The notes beneath the pieces were generated by a model. It made no database searches and was not told the origin of the DNA. It worked only from the letters and a program-made list of their open reading frames with translations. From Physella acuta (lineage: Eukaryota > Mollusca > Gastropoda > Physidae), in NCBI RefSeq assembly GCF_028476545.1, contig NW_026732980.1, positions 234,501-298,500 on the forward strand: a DNA stretch of 64,000 nt, in the 5' to 3' direction. Shown piece by piece: positions 1 to 9,970 of the stretch. Made by a program: the position numbers and the translations under genes. The first letter of the stretch is position 1. The number at the start of each line of letters is the position of its first letter.

Positions 1-2130
1 TACGGTATGTAACAGTTTTGATACACCATGCAACGGTATGACCATGACATTAGCTGGGACTACTGTATAGTGACTTTTCTGTAGTATAATAATTAGTTGA
101 TAGAACAATTCCTAACATCTAGTAGGTAGACTCTAGTCAACTGTTGGTTCTTACACTAGCTTAGGTTTGTTTTTCTTTCATATTTTTACAATAATAATAT
201 GTAAATTATAGAAGAAAAATAGTGTCAAAATCTGTAACAAAAGTAACATAGTCAAGCTGTAGACTATTGTATACTAATTTTACTTAGATTTAGCACTTAC
301 TCAGTACTATATATATACAGATGATCAGTGTGCTACTATAATAAGCCTATAATAAAGGGTGTACAGTGTAGTGCTGCTAATGAAGACCAAAAAAGGTGTC
401 ATAATGTATAACAATAATAATATAGTTTTAGACTGATATTTACTAGCTGCTGCTTAGAATAACTTGCATATAATTCTCTAATCATACTAATTCATACACA
501 GAGACAGTGTTAGGGTCTAATAAGCTTAGAAAGTAGTATAGTAATTATTATGGAAGAAAAATAGTAATAATATTAGGCATAGGCCTACATACTTAGTCTA
601 CTTATTATTTACCTCATACCGGTACCCAAACAGTAATAATTACTATAGGCAGTGGTGGTTTACTTATGTTTATATTAGTAATTAAAACTTAATTTATAAA
701 TACATGAAGTTTATGAATGATTAGAGATTGTTTTAGTGCTGACATTGTTTTATTTATTTTTACAGGATCTCTTTTGTCTAAAGTGAGCGATAAATTTTGT
801 CGCAAAACAGTTCTGACTGAAATAGATGGTAGACCTCAAGGAGAATGTAAATGAAAGTGAAGTTGGTGTTATATTTGATTATTCATCTTATGTAGTTACA
901 ATCTAATAACTAGGCCTGTAGTAAATATTGTACTTATTACTTGCAATTATTGTTTTTAAAAAAATGGCATAATAATATTTGATTGACATTCTTGCATATA
1001 GTATTTATACTTGCAAATAAAATCCTAATCCTCTAGTATATAAAAAGTAGCAGTGATACATTATTTATATTTAAATTATAATTTAATTTGTGCATGCATG
1101 AAGATAATGTAAATAAATCTAGAAATAATATATAGTTTCTTTTGTAGTGAATTTTTTTTTTACAGGATGGGTAAAGATTCTCACAAAAGAATTCTGTCTG
1201 AAATAGAGACTGCATATTTCTTTGGTCACTAATGTCTAATTATTCATCTATTTATTTACCTGATGTTGAAGGTGTTACTGTAACTGAAATTGAACACTTA
1301 GATAGTGATGTAGAGAGAATAAAGGGATTGGTTCGGAGAAAGTAAAGCGGTAGACTTTATTCTGATATACATTCATAAGCTGTAGGCCTACATTTGTAAC
1401 ATGTACATTCATAAGATGTAAGCAGATGCTAGTCCAGCAAAGTGGTTAACTAAAACACATGAATGTTTTCTATTATTTGTGAGGAATAGGAACTGACCAA
1501 CATAGTTTTTAGTGCAAGGCCTTCCGGCTGTTCAAGATTATTTTATTTCACACCATGGATAAAGACTATCTTAGTATAGTGGGTGAAAGGATTTTCTAGA
1601 TCTACATTGCACAGAGGAATCCAGATAAAGCTTGAAGTCTTTGATATTGCAGAAATAAATCAATTCATTGGCATCTAACAGTCATGTCTCTGGTTTCATT
1701 GCATAGGAAAAAGTTCTAATAATGGCCAAATATCAGCATTGTAGATATATTCTAATTTCTGCCATATCAACAAGTTTGAGTCATTAAAAACTACTTAGCA
1801 TTTAAAAGAATAACAATTTCAAATTATACTAGATAGAGGTCCTGCTGAGCAGAGTGTTGCTCCTTATTGACTTACACAATAAAAAGATGCATGGTTACTA
1901 AGAAATATGACATAACTGGTAATAGCAATATTGTAAAAAAATGTAAATTACTATCTTGTAAATGAATTTCTGATGCTCCAGATTTGTGATGAATAAGTGT
2001 TTTACTCAAATTAATAATTACTCAATAAATTTTCAATGATAAGTAAAAAATATTTTTTTGTCAATTTTAACAAATTTTTACCCACCGTTGCATACTGTAT
2101 CAAATCTGATACATACTGTTATTTTGCAAA
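1..2130. mobile_element. Decayed DNA transposon with terminal inverted repeats, possibly piggyBac-like
   Basis: The first ~40 bases of the window match, in reverse complement, bases ~2081-2125; both copies share the core ATGCAACGGT and a GATACA/TGATAC stretch, with roughly 85% identity by eye. This brackets about 2.1 kb and suggests an element whose left tip lies at or just beyond the window edge. Between the ends, plus-strand frames around 1500-1900 are broken by several stops, but the segments (FTPW..., then GIQIKLEVFDIAE) resemble the transposase stretch of piggyBac families that reads roughly GFKGR...KP...GIKVFDLAD. Two short segments (777-852 and 1166-1231), each preceded by a TTTACAG acceptor-like site, give related short peptides ending in VLTEID and ILSEIE and may be duplicated exon remnants. 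No TTAA target site could be confirmed. The superfamily call is weak; the inverted ends are the firm part. Confidence 0.4.
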
Positions 2131-2268
2131 ATAAACATTATTTGATAAAATAATTCAATTTCCTCATTATTTATGCTCTCTACACACCTCAGCCCACCTT
2201 GTAAGATTTTTTTTTCTCAAAAAGCTTTCACAAAATTAATTCATGAAATGAAGGGTTAACACAATCAA

Positions 2269-2323
2269 ACTGATCAAAGGGAAATAAGCATGTAAAATAC
2301 ATGCTTATTTCCCTTTGATCAGT
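2269..2323. repeat. Perfect 26-bp inverted repeat (hairpin) with 3-base loop
   Basis: Arm ACTGATCAAAGGGAAATAAG... at 2269-2294 is the exact reverse complement of 2298-2323, separated by AAA. There are no mismatches in 26 pairs. It lies between the right end of the 5' DNA transposon and a MITE. It could be a tiny fold-back element or a very recent inverted duplication. No terminator role is implied, since the window is eukaryotic. Confidence 0.9.
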
Positions 2324-2401
2324 ATCCGACAGTGATACTGATAGTCGTTCGTGCTATTCGACTGGTGTTGTGGATATATCTTTTTTGGGGGGGGGGGGGG
2401 G

Positions 2402-2722
2402 GGGGTCGTCCATAAATGACGTCACACTCGTAAGGGGGAGGGAGGGGGTCCGTAATTTTGTTTGACGGTGTGTGATGAGGGGGCGGGTTCAGATGGTGTG
2501 ACGTCACACTTTTGCATTATAAAAAAGCAATGTTAGAAAACGAGTATTAGCCGTTATTTCTCGTTTTAGAAAACGGTTTTAATAAATTGTAATACGAATT
2601 GATTAAAATACTATATGTTGACAGAGTTCAGACAATATTTCGGAAAAAATTCAGAAGCAATTTCGAGGGGGGGGGGGGGGGAGGTTGTTGGTTGAGGTGT
2701 GACGTCATTTATGAATGACCCC
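2402..2722. mobile_element. MITE with CRE-containing terminal inverted repeats (copy 1)
   Basis: The left end reads GGGTCGTCCATAAATGACG and the right end is its near-exact inverse (CGTCATTTATGAATGACCCC), giving ~26-bp inverted repeats around a ~320-bp non-coding body. The body contains a TGTGACGTCACAC palindrome and two poly-G runs. The same body (GCATTATAAAAAAGCAATG..., AGCCGTTATTTC) recurs at 6080-6395 and in part at 21300-21402, so this is a family rather than chance. No open frame longer than a short accidental one is present. The superfamily is not determined, because the poly-G flank hides any target duplication. Confidence 0.75.
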
Positions 2723-3109
2723 TGGTGCAAATGGCGACTTACTAAATATAATTATAAAACAGCGAAACAATGATTAATTTGTGCTAGCTATTTACCATTT
2801 TGCGAAACAGAAGAAGGGGAAAGAACCTAAAATCATTTTCCGAAAAGTTAAAAACAAAAAGAATTTTCGATGGTTTGTTAGAAAATTACAAAATATATTA
2901 TACACTGTATCTTATTCTTGAATGAATAATTAATTCAAAATAATTTTAAATAGAAAGGTTTAGAGTTTAGGTTTTTAAGTAGTTAGACTTGGAATAATTT
3001 AAGAGACTTTTGTAATAGACATTTTCTATATATACACATTAGAAAAATGATGACTTTAAATAAAATAGTGAACTTTATACATGAAAATCAATGACTCGCG
3101 GCATGGACT

Positions 3110-3318
3110 TGAGACCCGTGACCCGCACCAGACCCGTGACCCGCACCAGACCCGTGACCCACACCAGACACGTGACCCACAACTGACCCGTGACCCACAC
3201 CAGACCCGTGACCCACACCAGACACGTGACCCACAACAGACCCGTGACCCGCACCAGACCAGCGACCCGCACCAGATCCGTGACCCGCACCAGACACGTG
3301 ACCCACAACAGACCAAAA
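3110..3318. repeat. 18-bp minisatellite (ACCCGTGACCCGCACCAG)
   Basis: About eleven to twelve tandem 18-bp copies, alternating between GACCCGCACCAG and GACCCACA(C/A)CAG variants. Because 18 is divisible by three, all frames stay open and produce artificial peptides (RDPHQT on plus, GHGSGA or WCGSRV on minus). These should not be annotated as genes, except that the minus-strand finger-bearing frame runs into them. Confidence 0.92.
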
Positions 3319-3934
3319 CAATTTTTGTTCTTTTAAAACAAGTACAACAACATCAAGGTGGGAGGGGTGGCTGTAGTTACGAGTCTGACAAAATATGACA
3401 ACAATTTTTCTTCTTGGTCGCTGCTTTTCTCTTCCTTGTCTCAGTATTTTCTTCTCTGGTGTGTTGCTAAAGTAGGCTGAGTAGTATTTGACATCATCCC
3501 CTGTTTCCGAGAGTATTTCCTCGCAGTGATTGTCCCAGGCATCTTCTGAAAGGAAAAATGTTTCACATAAGGTGCATTGGAAAGTTTCAGTCTCCGTGTG
3601 TTCTCTTGCGTGATGCGTGATTGCTTGCTCGTGTGTGTTGCAGAGTCCGCATACTGTATTATTCGGGTGTTGTCTGTAATGTTGAACATACACTTCTAAG
3701 TCGAAGCACATCTTGTAGCAGCATCCGCAGGTCATAAGCTCATTTGTCTTTGCTGTTTTTGTTTCTCTGCCTTTCTCTAATGAGGGTCTGGCACCTTTAT
3801 TCCTTTTTGATGATGGCGATTCTGTTCCTGTTACTGAAAATGGCTTGGGTTTGCCGGTGCTAGATATATTTTTAGTGTTTATTTTAGTGCTGATTTTTCC
3901 CGGTTGTGGCATAGTTATGGGCGTTGGTGCAGCT

Positions 3935-4052
3935 GTATCTTGCTTTGGTGTCTTGGTATTTGCTGTATCTTGCTTTGGTGTCTTGGTATTTGGTGTATCT
4001 TGCTTTGGTGTCTTGGTATTTGGTGTATCTTGCTTTGGTGTCTTGGCAATTG
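3935..4052. repeat. 30-bp minisatellite inside ORF1-like region
   Basis: Four copies of a 30-bp unit containing TGTATCTTGCTTTGGTGTCT TGG. On the minus strand it encodes the ten-residue repeat YQDTKARYTK, which shows that the repeat grew inside what was then a coding sequence. Confidence 0.9.
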
Positions 4053-4949
4053 CTGATGACGTTTCCCCGCCAATGACTGTTTCTTTGTTGAGACCAGCTG
4101 GTGGTTGGGTGTTTCTGCTGCAGCTTGATGGCAGGTTTGCTGTATTTTCGGTTGTTGGTGTGGCCGAGGTTTCCTGTAGTGGCGAGTTTTGACTTGTTAT
4201 GTGACACTGATTTGTCCAGTGTTGTGTGGATGCGCATGTTTGGCATGCTTGTTTTCTTCCTGGGCTGGCTATGCGAATGTTATTAGATTTGTTCTTGTAA
4301 TTTAATTTGATGTTGTGAGGGATTCTTGACAGGTTTTCTATTTAGATGGAAAAACTTTGACTGTTGGTGTGTGGAATAATGTTGACTGATGGTACTGTTT
4401 TGCTAATTATTCTTAGTGTTTTGAGCAGGGTGTCGTTTTTAAGTGCGGGAGGGAGCCACCTGAGTGTACCGGTGATATTGTCCTTATGGTAGATTGTGAA
4501 GTGTAGTGAGTAAGGTCCGTATTGTTTAGTTGTGTTTTTCCGTTCTGTCACGTTAAGGCTTTCGGACAAGAAGAACCATGTGTCTCCTCGTCCGTAGTTC
4601 ATTAGCAATATTTGGTGTGAGCTGATGTAGTTCATTAGCAATATTTGGTGTGAGCTGATCAGTTTGCGGATGATGTATCCACGCAGATTAGCTTGACCAT
4701 TAGCTTGAATGACCACCTGCATGACTGTAGCTGGTGTTGGTTGGGTCGAGAAAAGATCTGGGCTTTCATCTTCAGGCAGTTTAACTAAGAGGTTGTTAAG
4801 TTTGCGACATCTGAAAAGGGTTGGGCCCTTGCTTTCATTTAGCCAATCGGACGGTCCACACACACACACACACGCACAGACATACGGACAAGATTGCAAA
4901 ACTGTTTTTTTGACGCAAGCGGCTGTAGAACGTCGAGATTTCCAAAAAT

Positions 4950-5015
4950 CTCGATGTTTTTTTGCACGATTACAAGACTTTCTCTATACTTCGTATATAC
5001 GAGAAAGTAAAAATT
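4950..5015. repeat. End fragment of the CTCGTATATACGAAG repeat family
   Basis: GATTACAAGACTTTCTCTAT followed by ACTTCGTATATACGAGAAAG matches the end of the longer elements at 12826-13430 and 51690-52710. The small inverted repeat around CGTATATACG is characteristic. Just upstream, 4858-4890 is a CA-rich stretch also seen next to the 52.5-kb copy (CACACAGACATACGGACA). Confidence 0.7.
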
Positions 5016-5404
5016 TACAGAGATTACCTTTGTATTGTTTGACTGATTTCTCTGTATTTTTAACGTTTCTATGAAACATTATAGTAAGTTGTCTCCCCTA
5101 TTCATCAGTTTTCACAAATGAAAAGTAACTTCCACAGTTTGATATTGTAAAGTTATTTTAATTCTAACTATGTTTTTTGCAGTGTGTTTGCACTAACAAA
5201 ACAATGACGTAGTATAGTAATAAATGTCTGTAGAACTTTAGATTACCGAACTGTTCGTTCATTACATGGTTTTTATGTTGTGTTCACATGTAAGCCTACG
5301 TTAGCTGAATTTAGTAAACAAGTTGTAAAATATTTTTTTTGTAACATGCTGACCCACATTAAATCAAAAAGTGTAGTTGGTCTAAACTACGTTTGAATTG
5401 TGAT

Positions 5405-5640
5405 CAGTGTTTCTTCCAGACTTTTTTCTCCGGGGGGGCACTTGAAATCTTCGGGGGGGGGGGGGGGGGCGGTAAACTTTCTTCGGGGGGGCGGACACTG
5501 TTAAAAGTATATATTTTCTATATAAATTATATAAATTTCATTTCGTTCGGGGGGGGGGGGCGGTAAAAATTTTTCGGGGGGGGGGGGGGGGGGGGGGGTG
5601 GGGCTTCGCCCCCCCGAAGAGATGCCTGGAAGAAACTCTG
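5405..5640. mobile_element. hAT-type MITE with perfect 8-bp target duplication
   Basis: The element starts CAGTGTTTCTTCCAGAC and ends with the inverse form (CTGGAAGAAACTCTG), giving imperfect inverted ends of the CAG...CTG type. It is flanked by the same 8 bases, ATTGTGAT, at 5397-5404 and 5641-5648. Eight-base duplications are typical of hAT elements. The interior is mostly poly-G runs with short AT spacers and a GGGCTTCGCCCC hairpin. It has no coding capacity. Confidence 0.82.
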
Positions 5641-5869
5641 ATTGTGATACTTTATAGATGGGGCTTTAGCTTCAAACTTGTAGCTTTTGGCTAGGTTTAA
5701 TATTATATACATGGTAGGTTTAATATTACATACATGGTAACATGCGGGAGGGGGGGGGGGGCGGGGGGTGGACAGGCGCCATAATGTTAGTTCGCCACGG
5801 GAAAGGTCGCTACGCCTCTGCATAAGAGGAGGAATTATTTTTGTAATTCCAGCATATATATTTTATATA

Positions 5870-5995
5870 TATGTTACGGTCAAAGCCCGAAGTACGGCCA
5901 AAGCACGCATTGGCCGGCCAATGTGCGTATTGGCCGGCCCTCTAGGCCAAAGCCCGAAGAGCTTAGCACTGAGAGCAGATTTCGTACATTGGTCG
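5870..5995. repeat. GGTCAAAGCCC-type tandem repeats with NotI-like palindromes
   Basis: Degenerate copies of (G)GTCAAAGCCCGAA and two copies of ATTGGCCGGCC. The unit resembles the 15-bp minisatellite that flanks the MULE-like remnant at 21915-22858, so this may be a stray end of the same family. Confidence 0.5.
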
Positions 5996-6079
5996 GGATG
6001 TCCTATCTAGACTAAGTTGTGATCGCCTTTTCATTATTCTGGGTGCGGTTTCATTGTGAGTAAAGTATTGTTTGTATAG

Positions 6080-6395
6080 CAATCCGTAATTTTGTGACGG
6101 TGTGTGATGAGGGGGAGTCAGACGGTGTGACGTCACACTTCTGCATTATAAAAAAAGCAATGCTAGGAAACGAATTTTAGCCGTTATTTCGCGTTTTAGA
6201 AAACTGTTTTAATAAACTGACAGAGTTCAGACTAGATTTTTTCAAAGACGTTTTAAGAATAATTCAACAACAATATTGAGGGCGGGTTGTAGGCTGAGGT
6301 GTGACGTCATTTTAGGAGGGGGGGGGTCTGGCTTTTTGTGACGATTTGTGCCAAGGGGGGGGGGGGGGGACTTCATTTATGGAAGACCCTTAGTA
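6080..6395. mobile_element. MITE, CRE-type family (copy 2, rearranged ends)
   Basis: The body matches copy 1 at 2440-2700 (CCGTAATTTTGTGACGGTGTG, then GTGTGACGTCACACTT, GCATTATAAAAAAAGCAATG, AGCCGTTATTTC). It has TGACGTCA at 6128 and 6302. The left end is missing and the right end carries an extra ~70 bases with two poly-G runs before a degraded terminus. Confidence 0.7.
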
Positions 6396-6846
6396 AAGAA
6401 TACAAAATTGAATAACTACTAAACCAAAAACTTACATTATGTTAAAACTAAGAATCCAAAATGTAACAATTGTAGCTCTAGTCTTCTCTTCTTCAAATTC
6501 ATAATTTTTGTGCTGTTTTTTTTAATTAAATGTTTATTTATACAATTGTTATGTGTGGTTACACTCTAAATTCTATAGTCTAAATGAATATGTGAAGAAA
6601 ATTAATGTGTACTCTTTTTTTTTAACACATTGTATGCAGAGGTGTCTGAGATTTGGCATGAAGTTCATTTTGAGGAGTGCAGAGGGATAAAATCTATATG
6701 TAACATGTTACAAATGCATTTAATATTATAGCAAATGTAAGGAAGTGACCATAAGTCTTAGCAATGGTTGGACCAACTTGAAACTTGAGGCTTGTTCCAT
6801 AAGACATGTAAATAGGGGGAGGGGAGGAAGGTGGAGGTTCCTAAAT

Positions 6847-7940
6847 GGGATGAATAAAATAATGTCAAACAATGAAACTAGAAGTTTTTAATTTATTTTT
6901 CACCAAATAAGTGTGTATAGAAAGTTAAATGGGATGAATAAAATAATGTCAAACAATGAAACTAGAAGTTTTTTAATTTATTTTTCACCAAATAAGTTTG
7001 TATAGAAAGTTAACTGGGATGAATAAAATAATGTCAAACAATGAAACCAGAAGTTTTTAATTTATTTTTCACCAAATAAGTTTGTATAGAAAGTTAACTG
7101 GGATGAATAAAATAATGTCAAACAATGAAACTAGAAGTTTTTAATTTATTTTTCACCAAATAAGTTTGTATAGAAAGTTAACTGGGATGAATAAAATAAT
7201 GTCAAACAATGAAACTGGAAGTTTTTAATTTATTTTTCACCAAATAAGTTTGTATAGAAAGTTAACTGGGATGAATAAAATAATGTCAAACAATGAAACT
7301 AGAAGTTTTTAATTTATTTTTCACCAAATAAGTTTGTATAGAAAGTTAACTGGGATTAATAAAATAATGTCAAACAATGAAAGTAGAAGTTTTTAATTTA
7401 TTTTTCACCAAATAAGTTTGTATAGAAAGTTAACTGGGATGAATAAAATAATGTCAAACAATGAAACTAGAAGTTTTTAATTTATTTTTCACCAAATAAG
7501 TTTGTATAGAAAGTTAACTGGGATGAATAAAATAATGTCAAACAATGAAACTAGAAGTTTTTAATTTATTTTTCACCAAATAAGTTTGTATAGAAAGTTA
7601 ACTGGGATGAATAAAATAATGTCAAACAATGAAACTGGAAGTTTTTAATTTATTTTTCACCAAATAAGTTTGTATAGAAAGTTAACTGGGATGAATAAAA
7701 TAATGTCAAACAATGAAACTAGAAGTTTTTAATTTATTTTTCACCAAATAAGTTTGTATAGAAAGTTAACTGGGATTAATAAAATAATGTCAAACAATGA
7801 AAGTAGAAGTTTTTAATTTATTTTTCACCAAATAAGTTTGTATAGAAAGTTAACTGGGATGAATAAAATAATGTCAAACAATTAAAGTAGAAGTTTTTAA
7901 TTTATTTTTCACCAAATAAGTTTGTATAGAAAGTTAACTG
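6847..7940. repeat. 84-bp satellite, 13 units, with a 420-bp higher-order period
   Basis: Thirteen head-to-tail units of ~84 bp that begin GGGATGAATAAAATAATGTC. Variants recur five units apart: the GGGATTAAT...GAAAGTAG unit at 7351 and 7771, and the CTGGAAG unit at 7213 and 7633. The array therefore grew partly by copying a 5-unit block. It contains no spacers, so it is not CRISPR-like, and no open frame. Confidence 0.95.
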
Positions 7941-9090
7941 CATCATTTTACTGATCAGAACAGAAGCTTAAGTACAAAGCAAGCATTAGTCAATGAAACA
8001 ATAATGAGCAAAATGTTTATACATCTTTATGCTATTAATTTTATGCTATTAGTAGAAATATAATTTATCCAGGTACTAAATTACCATTTAAATTTTAATC
8101 TCAATTCAATTGACAATAGTATCTGCATTAGTGATGACAATAAATACATCTCAAAAACAAATTTAGGAAAAAAATATTTTTTTTTTGGGGCAGCTAGTTT
8201 TTATATATGGTCTGTGTGAGTTATACACTGCAGCCAATACAGTTTGATTATATGATTGGAGATTATATAGCTCTCAATATAATGATTAAGGACATTTAGT
8301 AAAAGGTGTAAAAGTGTTTATAAAAAAAGATTGTCTGCTCAGAAGTTTTGATGTAACTGTACCTGTTGACCAGATGCCAGGGTAACTGCCGGCCTGATGT
8401 CATTGTACTTGTCTAATGGAGGTTGTTTTATCTGTCAACCTGATATTCTGTCTTGTCGCTGTATGTCTGACTGAGCTGTTTGTGAGTAGTGTAAATGTGT
8501 AAAGTTAAGAAAGAGAATTGTGTAACAGTAAGGCCTACATATATTGTAAACATCTAGTAAATGTAAAAAATATGAATAGAACTTTGTGTTTTATTTTAGT
8601 TAGCTTCTGTTATTGTTAATAATGTGTGTAATTGGTTTGAGCATATTATTATTAAGTTCACTTCCTCGTCCCAATGAATGTACATTGTCAAATTTATTTA
8701 ATTTGAAAAGAATAGGCAAATTAACTGTGTTGCCTGAACAAGACCATGCAGGTATAAAAATAAAACCCTGGGTCTCTAAACTCTAAAGTGATAGCTTACT
8801 TCTTCTATCATACATATTTACAATTAACACAAAAAGAAGTAAGCTACATAAAGAAAAATTTGTACACATGCAGCTGACATAATAGAATGCCATTTCCTTT
8901 TACAGTCAGAATACAATTTCTTTTTAGAGTATGTATAATAATTGACAAGGTATACTCTTTGACAAAACAACCTTTTCATAATACAAATATTAAAATTAAT
9001 AAACTATGGCCCACTATTGGATGACCACTAGATAAAGTTATGTGAAGAGAAAAAATTATAACAAGATATTCAATAATAATTTGCTCTAGA
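7941..9090. other. Gene-free AT-rich stretch
   Basis: I see no open frame, splice-bounded exon or clear repeat boundary in this stretch. It is ordinary AT-rich spacer, possibly including the far 3' flank of the minus-strand zinc-finger locus. Confidence 0.5.
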
Positions 9091-9099
9091 ATTAATTAC

Positions 9100-9243
9100 T
9101 TATGTTAAAAATGACAATAAATTGTTTTTTTAGTCTTGATGTTTTTCCTGGCTTGCTGCTAGAATGAATTTTCTTATGAGTATTTAAATTAGATATTTGA
9201 CAAAATCTGTTGTGACAAACATGACATATATGTGGCTTGGCAG
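9100..9243 (-). pseudogene. Detached C2H2 zinc-finger fragment (C-terminal end)
   Basis: Minus strand, one good finger: KPHICHVCHNRFCQ followed by ISNLNTHKKIH, then a short basic tail and a stop. Its N-terminal side stops abruptly at a repeat that begins near 9241 and is shared with 20877-21293. Codon and finger style match the gene at 9971-11494, and it lies in the same orientation downstream of that gene. The simplest reading is the severed 3' end of that gene, separated by the 9241-9905 fold-back element. The longer frame that runs on into the repeat (to 9355) is accidental. Confidence 0.6.
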
Positions 9244-9905
9244 TCTGTCTAGATCGAAACGCCCGTGTGAAATTGCAGGCACTTCTAACTGACAGATACG
9301 GTTCGTAGTTGGTAAGGTGTGTCAAGACATGAAGACAATGCATTGTGACATTCAATTTGACTTAATTGGTCGCCTAATTAATTTTTTATGAATGAATTAA
9401 AATTTGGACCAAATTAGTAGGCAGTTCTATCCACACACGTCATCACGGCTGTGTTGGGCGTGGAGCAAGGTGGGCTCTACGACAAAAGCGCGTCATCACA
9501 TTCAATAGGCGCGCGATGGTTTTTAGACAGGTCAGCAGTCTAGTTCTTTACCACTAGACTACGCCATCCGATAATACTATACTGAAACTTTAGCTATAAA
9601 CTTGACAATGGTTTTTAGTCATGTAACCATTATAAATAAAACATGTGAAGTACTGAAAAAAATATTCATAAAAAATAGTTTTAATAACAAGCTTTTATGT
9701 AATAATGCACTAAAAAGTAGAAAATAAATTATACACTACTATTTAAATAACTATAAAGAAAAGCGTGGGTCTCTTCTCAAATATTAGGAAAGATATCCAA
9801 AGGTACTTAAGTGACCCACGCTTTTGTTTATAGTTATTTAAATAGTAGTGTATAATTTATTTTCTACTTCTTAGTGCATTATTACATAAAAACGTTTTTC
9901 TACGA
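9241..9905. mobile_element. Fold-back element inserted in a zinc-finger gene
   Basis: The first ~530 bases match 20877-21293 (CTAGATCGAAAC, GCAGGCACTTCTAACTGACA, AATTTGGACCAAAT, TTTAAATAACTATAAAG AAA). The segment is related, in reverse orientation, to the left half of the MITEs at 16655 and 36590. The last part is a large palindrome: ~9690-9773 (ending AAAGCGTGGGTC) is inverted at ~9816-9900 (starting GACCCACGCTTT), with about 40 bases between the arms. A tRNA-like fragment (TACCACTAGACTACGCC) lies at 9550-9570. Confidence 0.65.
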
Positions 9906-9970
9906 ATTTTTTTTTAATGTTAAACTAGAATAGTGAGTAAATTGGTTATGACAAACATTACATTCATGAT
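9905..9970 (-). pseudogene. Frame-shifted eleventh zinc finger downstream of the stop
   Basis: Immediately after the stop of the zinc-finger gene, another frame on the minus strand reads HECNVCHNQFTHYSSLT, a clear half-finger with both cysteines. It is lost to the current frame and is cut at the edge of the fold-back element. It shows that the array once continued. Confidence 0.65.

Larger units (their letters stand above)
3088..4899 (-). pseudogene. Broken ORF1-like region with C2H2-type fingers (probably LINE ORF1)
   Basis: On the minus strand, three overlapping frames carry protein-like sequence. 4899-4342 encodes about 185 residues including GTLRWLPPALKND, reminiscent of the RRM-like part of L1/Tx1 ORF1 proteins. 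4246-3884 carries a 10-residue repeat (KYQDTKARYT). 3912-3330 encodes three C2H2-like fingers (CGCCYKMC...HYRQH, CGLCNTH...HHAREH, CTLCETFF...H). It is therefore not one open frame; at least two frame changes separate the parts. A 33-bp direct duplication (GTAGTTCATTAGCAATATTT...) lies at about 4597-4662. The tail runs into an 18-bp minisatellite. A host zinc-finger pseudogene is the alternative; I favour a mobile-element ORF1 because the N-terminal part is RRM-like. Confidence 0.4.

Noticed and set aside
6847-7940. CRISPR array
   Set aside because: Units are contiguous and near-identical with no unique spacers. The same applies to the 22-bp array at 20012-20130.
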